From positions 372,001 to 436,000 of the forward strand of contig NZ_CP083691.1 of NCBI RefSeq assembly GCF_020097155.1: a stretch of 64,000 nt of DNA, in the 5' to 3' direction. This DNA is from Micrococcus porci. Its GTDB lineage: Bacteria > Actinomycetota > Actinomycetes > Actinomycetales > Micrococcaceae. Positions 18,306 to 29,656 of the stretch are shown here, in pieces. The notes below the pieces were generated by a model that did not search any database, was not told the origin of the DNA, and saw only the letters and a list, made by a program, of their open reading frames with translations. Within the stretch, counting starts at the first letter, position 1. Each line of letters begins with the position of its first letter. The translations under genes were made by a program, and so were the position numbers.

Positions 18306-19283
18306 TCAGCCCAGCAGTGCGGCCGGGGAGAGTCGGGCCGCGCCGACGAGCGTGAGGACCGCCAGCACCGCGGCCAGCAGCACGAGCCCGGCCACGTGCA
18401 CCCCGGCGGAGCTGCGGCGGGCGGTCCCGTCCGCGGCCGCGCTCCGCCCGGGCGGGCCGCCGGCGGAGACCAGCAGGGCACCCGCCACGGCGCCCGTGAG
18501 CAGGCCGCCCACGTGGACCTGCCAGGAGATCCCAGGCATCAGGAAGCTGAACACGAGGTTCAGACCGATCAGCACCGCGATCGAGGTGACCTGCCCGCCC
18601 CGGAACCGCGTCACCGCGAACAGGGCGGCGAAGAGGCCGTACACGGCGCCGGACGCCCCCACCACGGGCTGCAGCGGATCCGCCGTCCAGAGCGCGAACA
18701 CGGCCCCGCCGAGGGCGGATACCAGGTACAGGGCCAGGAAGCGCCACCAGCCCAGGGCCAGCTCCAGCACCCGGCCGATGACCCACAGGGCGACCATGTT
18801 CAGGGCCACGTGGGTGGGTCCGGACACGTCATGGACCAGGGCGTAGGTGAGCATCCGCCACGGCTCCATGCCGATCGCCGAGGTGTAGGCCCCCGCGTAC
18901 CAGAGGCTCTCCGTGACCCCCGTGCGGGAGCCGCGCGTCAGCCACTGGCCCGCGTAGACGAGCAGGGTCACCGCCAGCAGCGTCCACGTCACGGGGGCGG
19001 CGCGCAGGGCGGCCCCCACGCCGCCTCGGCCGGCGCCGGCCGAGGCGGGGGCGGGCGACGTCGTCGTGCCGGAGGCGGGCCCGGGGACGCCCGCGGCGAG
19101 GCGGGCGGCGCAGTCCGGGCAGAGCGTGAGGCCGCCGGCGGCGGGCCGCTGACAGTCCAGGCAGACGGGGTCCGCGCAGGACGCGCAGCGCACATACGCC
19201 GCACGGCCCGGATGCCGCGGGCACACCGGGGGTGTGCCCTCTGCGACGTCCGGGCCGTGCGGGTCAGACGGGGTGGTGCTCAC
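18306..19283 (-). CDS. Rhomboid-family intramembrane serine protease with N-terminal zinc-finger-like segment
   Basis: 325 residues. The membrane domain (about 95-320, six or seven helices) carries the rhomboid catalytic pair S211 (GASGAVYG) and H257 (QVHVGG), plus the conserved H158/N162 in HVALN. The first 65 residues hold Cys/His pairs (CPRHPGRAAYVRCASCADPV, CLDCQ, CPDCAA) resembling a B-box-type zinc finger, a common addition in actinobacterial rhomboids. It cleaves membrane proteins within the bilayer; the substrate is unknown. It starts 7 bp after the peptidylprolyl isomerase gene and probably shares its transcript. Confidence 0.9.
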   Translation of the reverse strand: MSTTPSDPHGPDVAEGTPPVCPRHPGRAAYVRCASCADPVCLDCQRPAAGGLTLCPDCAARLAAGVPGPASGTTTSPAPASAGAGRGGVGAALRAAPVTWTLLAVTLLVYAGQWLTRGSRTGVTESLWYAGAYTSAIGMEPWRMLTYALVHDVSGPTHVALNMVALWVIGRVLELALGWWRFLALYLVSALGGAVFALWTADPLQPVVGASGAVYGLFAALFAVTRFRGGQVTSIAVLIGLNLVFSFLMPGISWQVHVGGLLTGAVAGALLVSAGGPPGRSAAADGTARRSSAGVHVAGLVLLAAVLAVLTLVGAARLSPAALLG

Positions 19284-19290
19284 CCGGGGC

Positions 19291-19830
19291 TCAGGCCTCG
19301 GAGATCTCGACGGACTCGATCACGACGTCCTCGAGCGGGCGGTCGCGGGGATCGGTGGCCACGGAGTTCAGCTGGTCCACGACCTTCTGGGAGGCCTCGT
19401 CCTTCACCTCGCCGAAGATGGTGTGCTTGCCGTTGAGCCAGCCGGTGGGCACGGAGGTGATGAAGAACTGCGAGCCGTTGGTGCCGGGCCCGGCGTTGGC
19501 CATGGCCAGCAGGTAGGGGCGGTCGAACTGCAGCTCGGGGTGGATCTCGTCGCCGAACTGGTAGCCGGGGCCGCCGATGCCCATGCCGAGCGGGTCGCCG
19601 CCCTGGATCATGAAGTCCTTGATGATGCGGTGGAACACGGTGCCGGAGTACAGCGGGGCGCCGTTGTTCTTCTCGCCGGTCTGCGGGTGGGTCCACTCCT
19701 GCTCGCCGGTGGCGAGGCCCACGAAGTTCTTCACGGTCTTCGGGGCGTGGTTGCCGAACAGCTCCACGACGATGTCGCCCTGGTTCGTGTGGATGGTCGC
19801 GATCTGCGTTGCGTTGGTCATGCGCGTCAT
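19291..19830 (-). CDS. ppiA: Cyclophilin-type peptidyl-prolyl cis-trans isomerase
   Basis: About 179 residues, cytoplasmic because no signal peptide is seen. The cyclophilin core includes FHRIIKDFMIQGGDP, the GSQFFITSVPT strand and HTIFGEV, with Arg, Phe, Gln and His active-site positions in place. ATG codons at 19830 and 19821 are both possible starts; homology clearly begins after them. It catalyses proline isomerisation during folding. The order gyrA-(tRNAs)-ppiA is conserved near actinobacterial origins. Confidence 0.92.
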   Translation of the reverse strand: MTRMTNATQIATIHTNQGDIVVELFGNHAPKTVKNFVGLATGEQEWTHPQTGEKNNGAPLYSGTVFHRIIKDFMIQGGDPLGMGIGGPGYQFGDEIHPELQFDRPYLLAMANAGPGTNGSQFFITSVPTGWLNGKHTIFGEVKDEASQKVVDQLNSVATDPRDRPLEDVVIESVEISEA

Positions 19831-19992
19831 TGTTCCATCCGCCCCCGGCCGCTGGCCCGCCCCGCCGCGCGCCGACCGCCTGCTTCGCGACCGGCCGAAT
19901 CCGCGGCCCCCGCACCGTGCCACTGCGGGCGCGCGCCACTACTCTGGGGCGTGAAGACTGACGTCCACGGATCTGAAGGAGACCGGAGACAC

Positions 19993-21114
19993 ATGGCACG
20001 CACCACCCTGAGCAACGAGATCGAGCACAACGGCTCGGCCGACACGTTCTTCGCCCGCCAGGCCGAGAACCTGCGCCACTGGGCCGCCCCCCAACTGGAG
20101 AACGCCCGCGCCTGGGCCGAGGTCACCACGGGCTTCGGCCAGGTCGGCGGCAAGGTCGCGGCCGCCGAGGGCCGTCGCCTCGCCGAGGAGGAGGTCGCCC
20201 CGCGCGTCAAGGACTCCGCCGAGCGCGTGAACGCCGCCGCCAAGGGCCGCTACGAGAAGGCGGCCCCCGTCGTCGCCACCGGCCTGGGCGCCGCGGGCAC
20301 CGTGCTGCAGCAGCTCCTCGAAGCCGCGCAGGACAAGGCCCAGCAGGCCGGCCAGCAGGTCCAGGACCTCGCCGAGCAGGCCCAGAAGGACGCGAAGAAG
20401 TCCGCGAAGCGGACCCGCAAGGATGCCAAGAAGGCCGGCAAGCGCGTCTCGAAGAAGGCCGACAAGGCCCAGTCCCTGTTCGCCTCGAAGGCCGGGGACG
20501 CCAAGGGTGCGGCCGCCGCCGGCGGGCTGAACGTGGCGGGCCTGCTGGCCGCCGCGGTCGCCGCCGCCCAGGACCGCGGCCAGGAGCTGGCCCCGCAGGT
20601 GAAGGGTCGCGTGGAGCAGGCCGCGCAGTACGCGCAGGACCGCCGCGCCGAGTACGCCCCGAAGGCCGCCGCCTCCCTGGCCGGTGTGGCCGGCCGCGCC
20701 GAGAAGGCCGCCGGGGACGTCACCGTGCCCGCCTCCGTGGAGCAGCTGCTGGTCAAGCTCACCGGGGACAAGAATGCCGTGAAGCACCTGCGCCAGGACG
20801 TCCAGTCCCGCGCCCGTGAGACCCAGAAGGGCCTGAAGAAGCAGGCCCGGCAGGAGTCCCGCCGCGGCGGCGCCACCGGCTGGATCATCGCGGGCATGGC
20901 GGCCGCCGCCGCCGGCGCCGGCCTGGCCGTGTGGAAGCTGACCAAGCCCGTGCAGGATCCGTGGGCCGCTCCGGTCCCCGGCCCCATCACCGCCAACATC
21001 CCGGTGGTGCAGGCGGACGGCACCGTGAACCCCTACGCCAAGCAGGAGCAGGCCGTGGCCGAGGCCCGCGCCGCCCAGGGCGGCATGGTCAACGTGCGCC
21101 CGCAGGTCGGCTGA
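19993..21114 (+). CDS. Lys/Ala-rich amphipathic helical protein with C-terminal membrane segment
   Basis: 373 residues with no recognised family. The body (about 60-290) is made of Ala, Lys, Gln and Glu-rich helices with repeated units such as AQKDAKKSAKRTRKDAKKAG and AQYAQDRRAEYAPKAA, recalling apolipoprotein, phasin or LEA-like amphipathic repeats. A Gly/Ala-rich membrane helix (about 298-316, GWIIAGMAAAAAGAGLAVW) follows a basic stretch, and a 55-residue polar tail ends the protein. ATG 19993 is preceded by GAAGGAGA. It is divergent from ppiA and followed by a strong terminator. A structural or nucleic-acid/membrane-bridging role is possible but unproven. Confidence 0.75.
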   Translation: MARTTLSNEIEHNGSADTFFARQAENLRHWAAPQLENARAWAEVTTGFGQVGGKVAAAEGRRLAEEEVAPRVKDSAERVNAAAKGRYEKAAPVVATGLGAAGTVLQQLLEAAQDKAQQAGQQVQDLAEQAQKDAKKSAKRTRKDAKKAGKRVSKKADKAQSLFASKAGDAKGAAAAGGLNVAGLLAAAVAAAQDRGQELAPQVKGRVEQAAQYAQDRRAEYAPKAAASLAGVAGRAEKAAGDVTVPASVEQLLVKLTGDKNAVKHLRQDVQSRARETQKGLKKQARQESRRGGATGWIIAGMAAAAAGAGLAVWKLTKPVQDPWAAPVPGPITANIPVVQADGTVNPYAKQEQAVAEARAAQGGMVNVRPQVG

Positions 21115-21127
21115 CCCCTCCCCCACG

Positions 21128-21173
21128 ACGACGCCCCGGCGTCGGTCCCCGCGGACCGGCACCGGGGCGTCGT
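21128..21173 (+). terminator. Hairpin terminator after amphipathic protein gene
   Basis: A 12-bp perfect stem (21128-21139 with 21162-21173) lies 13 bp after the stop. There is no strong T-run, as is usual at this GC content. Confidence 0.65.
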
Positions 21174-21197
21174 GCTGTCCGGGGCGTCGTGCTGTCC
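21164..21197. repeat. 17-bp tandem duplication overlapping terminator arm
   Basis: GGGGCGTCGTGCTGTCC occurs twice head to tail (21164-21180 and 21181-21197). The first copy begins inside the 3' arm of the terminator. Confidence 0.85.
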
Positions 21198-21240
21198 ACA
21201 GGCCGTCCCGCGACGGATCCCCGGCCCCTAGGCTGAGGCC

Positions 21241-22065
21241 ATGGAGGGGATCCGGAACACCACGCACACGCCTGCTCTCGGCAGGGACGACGCTCGGACG
21301 GACGGGGGCGGACCGCTGTCCTGGGTGGAGGGCCGGCCGGCCTCGGAGCGGCCGCCGGGCGGCTGGGGGCCGTCCCGCGCGCCCGCGGACGGGGACGTCC
21401 CGGCCGGAGACCGCACGCTGTGGGAGGACGGCCGAGCGCCGGGCCAGCGGGGGCGCTGGTGGGTCTGGCTGCTCCGCCACCTGGCGGCCGCCGTCGCGTG
21501 CGGCGCGGCGCTCGTGATCACCGCCGGCGCGGTGATGGCGGAGCTGTTCGCGGTCGCAGACGCCGCCGCTCCCTACGGCTCCCTGCCGCTGCTGGCGGCG
21601 GCCGCGGCGGCCGTGGGCTGGGCCCTGATGCTCGTGGTGCTGCTGGCGCTGCTGATCGTGGGGGTCTTCGGGGGCTGGGGGCTGGGGGGCACCCTGTTCC
21701 GGGCCTCCGGACCCGGTGTCTGGAGCGTGTGGGACGGCGAGGCGCTGACGGAGGCCATGGGGGCCATGGCGGCCGCCTCCACGGGACTGGGGCGCTCATC
21801 CTCTGAGAGCGCGGCGCAGGCGACGCGGTCCCCCCGGTGGCGGCGGTTCCTGCGCTGGACCGGGCACGCGGTCCGCTGGGTCCTGGTGGCGCTGCTGGTC
21901 CTCGCGGCCGGGGCCGCCGCGGTCCTGGGGGCGATGGGTCCGAGCCCGACCACCCTCGTCGTCTGGGGCAGCGCGGCGGGCCTCGTGGTCGCGGCCGTCC
22001 TGGTGGGGTGCGGAGTCATCGGCCTGGAGCCGGGCCCTGACCGCTCCCCGCACACGCGCTGGTGA
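21241..22065 (+). CDS. Hypothetical polytopic membrane protein
   Basis: 274 residues, no known family. A 75-residue Gly/Pro/Asp-rich soluble N-terminus precedes a pair of membrane helices (about 80-103 and 113-140) and, after a soluble loop of about 70 residues, a second pair (about 210-230 and 238-260). The C-terminus is short and polar. It stands alone between two strong terminators. The coding frame is supported by length and hydrophobicity pattern rather than homology. Confidence 0.6.
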   Translation: MEGIRNTTHTPALGRDDARTDGGGPLSWVEGRPASERPPGGWGPSRAPADGDVPAGDRTLWEDGRAPGQRGRWWVWLLRHLAAAVACGAALVITAGAVMAELFAVADAAAPYGSLPLLAAAAAAVGWALMLVVLLALLIVGVFGGWGLGGTLFRASGPGVWSVWDGEALTEAMGAMAAASTGLGRSSSESAAQATRSPRWRRFLRWTGHAVRWVLVALLVLAAGAAAVLGAMGPSPTTLVVWGSAAGLVVAAVLVGCGVIGLEPGPDRSPHTRW

Positions 22066-22130
22066 GCCCGACGTCCTCGTTTTGCGGGCGGGCCGTGACG
22101 GCCGCGCAGTCCGAGCGCCCGCAGCCGACG

Positions 22131-22174
22131 GAGGGCCCCGGCCGCCGATCCTGAGATCGGCGGCCGGGGCCCTC
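22131..22174. terminator. Perfect 20-bp hairpin between membrane protein gene and tRNA-Ala
   Basis: Arms 22131-22150 and 22155-22174 are exact reverse complements with a CTGA loop. It lies 7 bp past the 3' end of the leftward tRNA-Ala and 65 bp past the rightward membrane protein gene, so it could serve both as a bidirectional terminator. Confidence 0.75.
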
Positions 22175-22180
22175 CCCGTG

Positions 22181-22256
22181 TGGTGGAGGCAAGGGGACTC
22201 GAACCCCTAACCCCCTGCTTGCAAAGCAGGTGCGCTACCAATTGCGCCATGCCCCC
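22181..22256 (-). tRNA. tRNA-Ala(TGC)
   Basis: Minus-strand cloverleaf with acceptor GGGGGCA/TGCCTCC, anticodon stem CCTGC/GCAGG with loop TTTGCAA (anticodon TGC), T-arm GGTTCGAGTCC and an encoded 3' CCA (22183-22181). It forms the actinobacterial gyrA-ileT-alaT group. Confidence 0.96.
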
Positions 22257-22279
22257 GTGTTCGGTTGTGCTCCCGAGGA

Positions 22280-22459
22280 TCAGCCCTGCGGCGTCTCCTC
22301 GTCCTCCCCGCGGCCGTCCTCGGCGGGCGCTTTCCGCGGCTCCAGGCTGTCCGTGGCCGAGGCCCAGACCGCCTTGTCCTCGCGCTGCTGCCGCCAAGAG
22401 CGAACCCCGTATGCGGCGGCGGCGCCGGCCACCAGGGTGGCGATGCGTGCCAGTCGCAT
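22280..22459 (-). CDS. DLW-39-like miniprotein
   Basis: 59 residues, starting MRLARIATLVAGAAAAYGVR. A single N-terminal hydrophobic helix is followed by RQQREDKAVWASATDSLEPR and an acidic tail. The small DLW-39 proteins encoded next to gyrA in many actinobacteria share the layout of one short helix and a D-x-W-x-x-A/E-T-D motif. ATG 22459 is preceded by GGAAGGGGA. It sits between the tRNA-Ile and tRNA-Ala genes. Function is unknown for the whole family. The family assignment rests on motif and location. Confidence 0.75.
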   Translation of the reverse strand: MRLARIATLVAGAAAAYGVRSWRQQREDKAVWASATDSLEPRKAPAEDGRGEDEETPQG

Positions 22460-22518
22460 GGGATCCCCTTCCCGTCAGACGACTCGAGCCCCAGTCAGAC
22501 CGGGGCTCGTGCGTGGAG

Positions 22519-22592
22519 TGGGCGTACCAAGACTTGAACTTGGGACCTCTTCGTTATCAGCGAAGCGCTCTAACCGCCTGAGCTATACGCCC
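22519..22592 (-). tRNA. tRNA-Ile(GAT)
   Basis: Minus-strand cloverleaf with acceptor GGGCGTA/TACGCCC, anticodon stem CTTCG/CGAAG with loop CTGATAA (anticodon GAT), T-arm AGTTCAAGTCT and discriminator A. No CCA is encoded directly after it, unlike the tRNA-Ala and tRNA-Leu genes in the window. Confidence 0.96.
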
Positions 22593-22672
22593 TCACCGTT
22601 GCGTGCGGAACGATGTCCCGTTCACAACAGGAGATGACTCTACACCCCTGGGGGCGCGGAGTGCAAGCCGGC

Positions 22673-23158
22673 TCAGTCGTCCGCGAGCGTGACGCCCACG
22701 CCGCCCACCAGGGAGGCGCACACGTTGTAGAGCAGCGCGCCGACCACGCCCAGCGCGGTCAGCAGGATCACGTTCAGCACCGCCACCACGGTGGCCAGGG
22801 ACACCACGGTGCTCAGGGGCGCCAGGTTCTCCACCGTGTACGTGCCGGACTCGGTACCCAGCACGGTCCCCAGCACGTCGTTGATCTTCCCGAACACGCC
22901 GGTCAGCTCCGCGAGCGTGTAGAAGCCGACGGTGGCCACCACCAGGATGATGCCCAGCGCCACGGAGAGCAGGAACGCCAGCTTCAGCACCGACCACGGG
23001 TCCACCTTGGTCAGCTGCAGGCGGGCGCGGCGCACCTTGGCCTTCGGGACGGCGCGGACCAAGTCCTCCTGGGAGTCCCGCGAGCTGGAACGGCGGGCCG
23101 GACGGGACGCCGAGGCGCCCTTCGCCCCGGCCGGGCGCGACGAAGCGGACGTGCTCAC
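22673..23158 (-). CDS. DUF3566 transmembrane protein
   Basis: 161 residues. A basic, Ser-rich cytoplasmic N-terminus is followed by [20 protein letters not shown], which marks DUF3566, and two membrane helices (about 60-82 and 120-150). The gene follows gyrA in most actinobacteria, as here; its GTG overlaps the gyrA stop by 4 bp (GTGA), so it is co-translated with gyrA. Function is unknown. Confidence 0.9.
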   Translation of the reverse strand: MSTSASSRPAGAKGASASRPARRSSSRDSQEDLVRAVPKAKVRRARLQLTKVDPWSVLKLAFLLSVALGIILVVATVGFYTLAELTGVFGKINDVLGTVLGTESGTYTVENLAPLSTVVSLATVVAVLNVILLTALGVVGALLYNVCASLVGGVGVTLADD

Positions 23159-25893
23159 TGCTCTCCTCCGTCTGCATCCTCACCGGCGGCCTCGGCCTCC
23201 GCTGCGGCTGCGGGATCGGTCTGGTCGTTGACTGCGTCCAAGGGTACCCCCGCGCCGTCCGCGGCTCCGGCGGCCTCCGGGGCCGCACCCTCGGCCGCGG
23301 CCCGCTCGTCCGCGGTGGCCTCGATCTCGTCCTCGTTGTTGAGGGTCACGGCGACGATCCGGTCCCGCTTGTCCGGCTTCGCGAAGACCACGCCCATGGT
23401 GTCACGGCCCTTGGCGGGCACGCCGGCGACGGCGGAGCGCACCACCTTGCCGGAGGCCATCACCACGAGGACCTCCTGGTCCTCGCCCACCACGAGCCCG
23501 CCGGCGAGCTCGCCGCGGTCGTCCACGAGGCGGGCGACCTTGATGCCGAGGCCGCCGCGGCCCTGCGTGCGGTACTCGTCCACGTGCGTGCGCTTGGCGA
23601 AGCCGCCGTCCGTCACGGTGAAGACATAGCTGTCCTCGTCCCCGGCGCGGATGACGTCCATGGCGAGCAGGGCGTCGTCGCCGCGGAACTTCATGCCGGT
23701 CACGCCGGAGGTGGCGCGGCCCATGGGGCGCAGCGCCTCGTCCGTGGCGGTGAAGCGCACGGACTGGCCTTGGCGGGAGATCAGCAGCAGGTCGTCCTGC
23801 GCGGAGACGACGCGCGCGGAGACGAGCTCGTCGCCCTCGCGCAGCTTGATCGCGATCAGGCCGGCCTGGCGGTTCGTGTCGTAGTCCTCCAGCGGGGTCT
23901 TCTTCACGAGGCCGTTGCGGGTGGCGAGCACCAGGTAGGGGGCGTCGCCGTCGTAGCCGGCCAGCGGCTGGATCTGCGCGATCCGCTCATCCGGTTGGAA
24001 TGCCAGCAGGTTCGCCACGTGCTGGCCCTTCGCGTCGCGGCCGGCCTCCTGCAGCTCGTACGTCTTGATCCGGTAGACACGGCCCAGGTTCGTGAAGAAC
24101 AGCAGCCAGTGGTGCGTGGAGACGGTCAGGAAGTGCTCGACGACGTCGTCGCCGCGCAGCGCCGCCCCGCGCACGCCCTTGCCGCCGCGCGCCTGCGAGC
24201 GGTACTGGTCGATGCGGGTGCGCTTGACGTAGCCGCCGCGGGTGATGGTGACGACCATCTCCTCCTCGGGGATGAGGTCCTCGATGGACATGTCCCCGTC
24301 GAAGCCGGCCACGATCTCGGTGCGGCGCTCGTCCCCGTGCTTGGCCACGAGCTCGCCCAGCTCGTCCGAGACCACCTCGCGCTGGCGCTGCGGGGACTCG
24401 AGGATCGCGGTGTACTCGGCGATCCGGGCCATGAGCTCGTCGTACTCGTCCTGGATCTTCTGGGACTCCAAGGCGGCCAGCTGGCGCAGCTGCATCTGCA
24501 GGATCGCCTGGGCCTGCTCGTCGTCGATGTCCAGGAGGGTCTTCAGGGCCTCGCGCGCGACCTCGGCGGAGGCCGAGCGGCGGATGGTCGCGATGACCTC
24601 GTCCAGCATGTCGAGGGCCTTGAGCAGGCCCTGCAGGATGTGGGCGCGCGCCTCCGCCTTCTTCTTGCGGAACGCGGTGCGCCGGACGATGACCTCGATC
24701 TGGTGCTTCACCCAGTGATGCACGAACCCGTCCAGGGACAGCGTGCGCGGCACCCCGTCCACCAGCGCCAGCATGTTCGCCGAGAAGTTCGACTGCAGCT
24801 CGGTGTGCTTGTAGAGGTTGTTCAGCACCACCTTGGCCACGGCGTCGCGCTTGAGCACGATCACCAGGCGCTGACCGGTGCGGCCCGACGTCTCGTCGCG
24901 CATGTCCGCGATGCCGGCGATCTTGCCGTCCCGGACCATCTCCGCGATCTTCGCGGCCAGGTTGTCCGGGTTGGTCATGTACGGCAGCTCGGTGACCACC
25001 AGGCACGTGCGGCCCTGGATCTCCTCCACGTTCACCACGGCACGCATGGTGATCGGGCCGCGGCCGGTCCGGTACACCTCCTCGATGCCCTTGCGGCCCA
25101 GGATCTGCGCGCCCGTGGGGAAGTCCGGGCCCTTGATGCGCTGCATCAGCGCGGCCAGCAGCTCCTCGCGGGTGGCCTCCGGGTGCTCCAGGTACCACTG
25201 GACGCCCGCGGCCACCTCGCGCATGTTGTGCGGCGGGATGTTCGTGGCCATGCCGACGGCGATGCCCGAGGAGCCGTTGACCAGCAGGTTCGGGAACCGG
25301 GCGGGCAGCACGGTGGGCTCCAGCTGCTTGCCGTCGTAGTTCTCCTGCATGTCGACGGTGTCCTCGTCGATGTCCCGGACCATCTCCATGGCCAGCGGGG
25401 CCATCTTGGTCTCGGTGTAGCGCTGGGCGGCGGCGCCGTCGTTGCCCGGGGAGCCGAAGTTGCCCTGGCCCAGGGCCAGCGGATAGCGCTGCACCCAGTC
25501 CTGGATCAGGCGGACGAGGGCGTCGTAGATCGCCGTGTCCCCGTGCGGGTGGTAGTTGCCCATCACCTCGCCCACCACGCGGGCGGACTTGTTGAAGGAG
25601 CGGTCCGGTCGGTAGCCGCCGTCGTACATCGCGTAGAGCACGCGCCGGTGCACCGGCTTGAGGCCGTCGCGCACGTCCGGGAGCGCGCGGCCCACGATCA
25701 CGGCCATCGCGTAGTCCAGGTAGGACCGCTTCATCTCCGACTCGAGGTCGACCGGCTCCACCTTGTCCGCGGCGCCCTCGGGCAGCACGTAGTGCTCGAC
25801 GGCGACGTCCTGGCCGATCTGCGGGGTCTGATCGGCGTCATGGCCGTCCTGGGGGGTGCCGGGCGCGGTGCCCGGGGTGGTCTCGTCGCTCAA
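23155..25893 (-). CDS. gyrA: DNA gyrase subunit A
   Basis: 912 residues. GyrA cuts and rejoins DNA as part of the A2B2 gyrase. The catalytic Tyr is Y159 in [11 protein letters not shown]. The quinolone region reads [13 protein letters not shown], so the E. coli Ser83 position is Thr120 and the Asp87 position is Asp124. The GyrA box QARGGKG and the six-bladed C-terminal wrapping domain are present. There is an N-terminal extension of about 37 residues and an acidic Ala/Glu-rich C-terminal tail. The start is a TTG with GAGAGGAA upstream. It lies 47 bp after gyrB in one operon. Confidence 0.97.
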   Translation of the reverse strand: MSDETTPGTAPGTPQDGHDADQTPQIGQDVAVEHYVLPEGAADKVEPVDLESEMKRSYLDYAMAVIVGRALPDVRDGLKPVHRRVLYAMYDGGYRPDRSFNKSARVVGEVMGNYHPHGDTAIYDALVRLIQDWVQRYPLALGQGNFGSPGNDGAAAQRYTETKMAPLAMEMVRDIDEDTVDMQENYDGKQLEPTVLPARFPNLLVNGSSGIAVGMATNIPPHNMREVAAGVQWYLEHPEATREELLAALMQRIKGPDFPTGAQILGRKGIEEVYRTGRGPITMRAVVNVEEIQGRTCLVVTELPYMTNPDNLAAKIAEMVRDGKIAGIADMRDETSGRTGQRLVIVLKRDAVAKVVLNNLYKHTELQSNFSANMLALVDGVPRTLSLDGFVHHWVKHQIEVIVRRTAFRKKKAEARAHILQGLLKALDMLDEVIATIRRSASAEVAREALKTLLDIDDEQAQAILQMQLRQLAALESQKIQDEYDELMARIAEYTAILESPQRQREVVSDELGELVAKHGDERRTEIVAGFDGDMSIEDLIPEEEMVVTITRGGYVKRTRIDQYRSQARGGKGVRGAALRGDDVVEHFLTVSTHHWLLFFTNLGRVYRIKTYELQEAGRDAKGQHVANLLAFQPDERIAQIQPLAGYDGDAPYLVLATRNGLVKKTPLEDYDTNRQAGLIAIKLREGDELVSARVVSAQDDLLLISRQGQSVRFTATDEALRPMGRATSGVTGMKFRGDDALLAMDVIRAGDEDSYVFTVTDGGFAKRTHVDEYRTQGRGGLGIKVARLVDDRGELAGGLVVGEDQEVLVVMASGKVVRSAVAGVPAKGRDTMGVVFAKPDKRDRIVAVTLNNEDEIEATADERAAAEGAAPEAAGAADGAGVPLDAVNDQTDPAAAAEAEAAGEDADGGEQ

Positions 25894-25940
25894 CGCGATT
25901 CCTCTCCTGCTCCTGAAGTCTCTGGGTCAGCCGGTCCGGA

Positions 25941-28043
<2,103 letters not shown>

Positions 28044-28143
28044 GGGGGTTCACTTCCTCGGAACGGGACGGGGCCGTCCCCGGGGACCTCGCGCGCACGC
28101 ACGCGGGAGGACCGGCGCGGGGGCGGAGGCGGGAACGGACGGG

Positions 28144-28164
28144 AGCCCCGGACGGGCCGGGGCT
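28144..28164 (-). promoter_or_regulatory. Hairpin in the gyrB leader
   Basis: AGCCCCGG and CCGGGGCT (28144-28151, 28157-28164) form an 8-bp stem with a 5-nt loop, about 100 bp upstream of the gyrB GTG. A possible -10 hexamer TAGAGT (minus strand, 28187-28182) lies just upstream of it with no clear -35. The rest of 28044-28342 shows no gene. Confidence 0.35.
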
Positions 28165-28342
28165 CACCTTGTTCACCGCCCACTCTAGCGGAATCGGCGT
28201 GTGGGCGCGGGATTCCTGCGGTCCGCGGACGTGGATCATGCCCTGGGAGGTCGCACAGGCCTCTCAGGACGACCGCGGACGGGTGCGCCCCGGTCCCATG
28301 CCCTCCCCGGGGTCTTCAACGCGCCAGAGGGCGTCCACGCGG

Positions 28343-29015
28343 TCAGCGGCACGCGTCCACGAGCACCCGCCCGCCCGGGCCGGCGTCCCCGAGGTCATGG
28401 GCGCGGGCGGTCTCCCCCAGCGGCAGCACCTCGGCCACCGGGATCACCAGGTGCGCGGCCGCTACGGTCACCTCCCGCACAGCGGCCGCCTTGGACGGGG
28501 CGGGGACGTCGTCGCTGCCCACGAAGCGGATCACGTGGTTCTCGAAGAGCATGGGCCAGAACGGCAGGCTCGGGTGCTCCTTCCGGGAGGCGAACGCCGC
28601 GATCACGCCGCCGGTGCGCGGTGATCCCGGGGATCCCCAGGCAGGCGGCGGTCTCGTCCGAGACGTCCACCGGCAGGTCCACGGCCAGCTCCTGGGGCAC
28701 GACGACGGCCTCCGCCGCCGTCCCGAACGGGCGTCCGGACTGGGCCCCCCACAGCCACACGCGGCGGCCCGTCCGTGCCGGGTCCACCCCCTCCCCGACC
28801 GCGTCCACCGTTCCGACGCCGTCGCTCTGGGGCACGACCAGCGGGCCGGCCATCGCGGAGCCCTGCCAGCCGGCGCGCTTCTTGGTGTCCCCGGGGTTCA
28901 CCCCGGACAGACGGACGCGGACCCGGACCTCACCCGGACCGGGCTGCGGGTCGGGCAGCTCGCCCATCCGGATGACCTCGGACGCCGGGCCCTGCCGCTC
29001 GTATGCGCCCAGCAT
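28343..29015 (-). pseudogene. Zinc-type alcohol dehydrogenase/quinone oxidoreductase, internal deletion
   Basis: The N-terminal half (MLGAYERQGPASEVIRMGEL to CLGIPGITAH) matches the GroES-like domain of NADPH:quinone oxidoreductases. The C-terminal end appears in another frame (VIAAFASRKEHP, FWPMLFENHVIRFVGSDDVP, then a C-terminus ending VLVDACR). The two are joined directly near 28605-28630. About 100 residues that should form the NAD(P)-binding Rossmann core are missing and the frame changes at the junction, so no functional enzyme can be made. Intact relatives are about 320 residues. It lies between dnaA-region genes with no promoter seen. Confidence 0.85.
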
Positions 29016-29059
29016 GGACCCGGGCGGGGAGCGCGTCCAGGGTTCGGCGGGTGGGCGGC

Positions 29060-29656
29060 TCAGCCGTAGGTGTCCCGCGGACCGCGCCCGCCGCGCACCG
29101 TGCGCGGGCCGTGCCGCCAGCTCGGTGCAGCCGGGCCCGCCACGTCGATCCGGGTCACGACGCCGGGCCCCAGCGCCTCGTCGAAGCGGCTCAGCAGCAT
29201 GGGGCTCATCAGGCGCAGCTGCGTGGCCCACGCCGTCGAGCTGGTGCGCACCCGCACCACCGAGTCCTCGAAGCTCTCCGGGCGGCAGTGCAGCGCGATC
29301 TCCGGGCCCACCAGGTCCGCCCAGCGGGTGAGCACCGAGCCCACGGCCACCGGGGTGGACCAGCCGCGGTCCCGGATCAGCCGGCCGAAGACGCTGGAGA
29401 CGACGGCCGGGTCACGGTCGGCCGGGGCGCCGGGGCGCCGGTGTCCCGACCGGGCCACGGCCCCGCCGGCCGCCGCGGCCGCCTCCGAGCCCGCCATGGA
29501 CTGTGCGAGGCCGGCCGCGGTGCCCCGCCGGTTCAGCGGCGCCTCGCCGCGCTGCCGGGCGGCGTCGCGCACCCGGCGCAGCTGCACCAGGGCCAGGTCC
29601 GGACGGTCCGGCGGCAGCTCCGCCAGCGCGTCCGGCTCCGGCGAGCGCTCACGCAC
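29060..29656 (-). CDS. DUF721 (DciA-like) protein
   Basis: 198 residues from a GTG at 29656 that overlaps the recF end by 8 bp. The C-terminal 95 residues form the DUF721 domain ([46 protein letters not shown]). DciA proteins load or support the replicative helicase DnaB in bacteria without DnaC. The Arg/Ala-rich N-terminal part is disordered. The order dnaA-dnaN-recF-DUF721-gyrB is the standard actinobacterial one; here a pseudogene separates it from gyrB. Confidence 0.88.
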   Translation of the reverse strand: MRERSPEPDALAELPPDRPDLALVQLRRVRDAARQRGEAPLNRRGTAAGLAQSMAGSEAAAAAGGAVARSGHRRPGAPADRDPAVVSSVFGRLIRDRGWSTPVAVGSVLTRWADLVGPEIALHCRPESFEDSVVRVRTSSTAWATQLRLMSPMLLSRFDEALGPGVVTRIDVAGPAAPSWRHGPRTVRGGRGPRDTYG

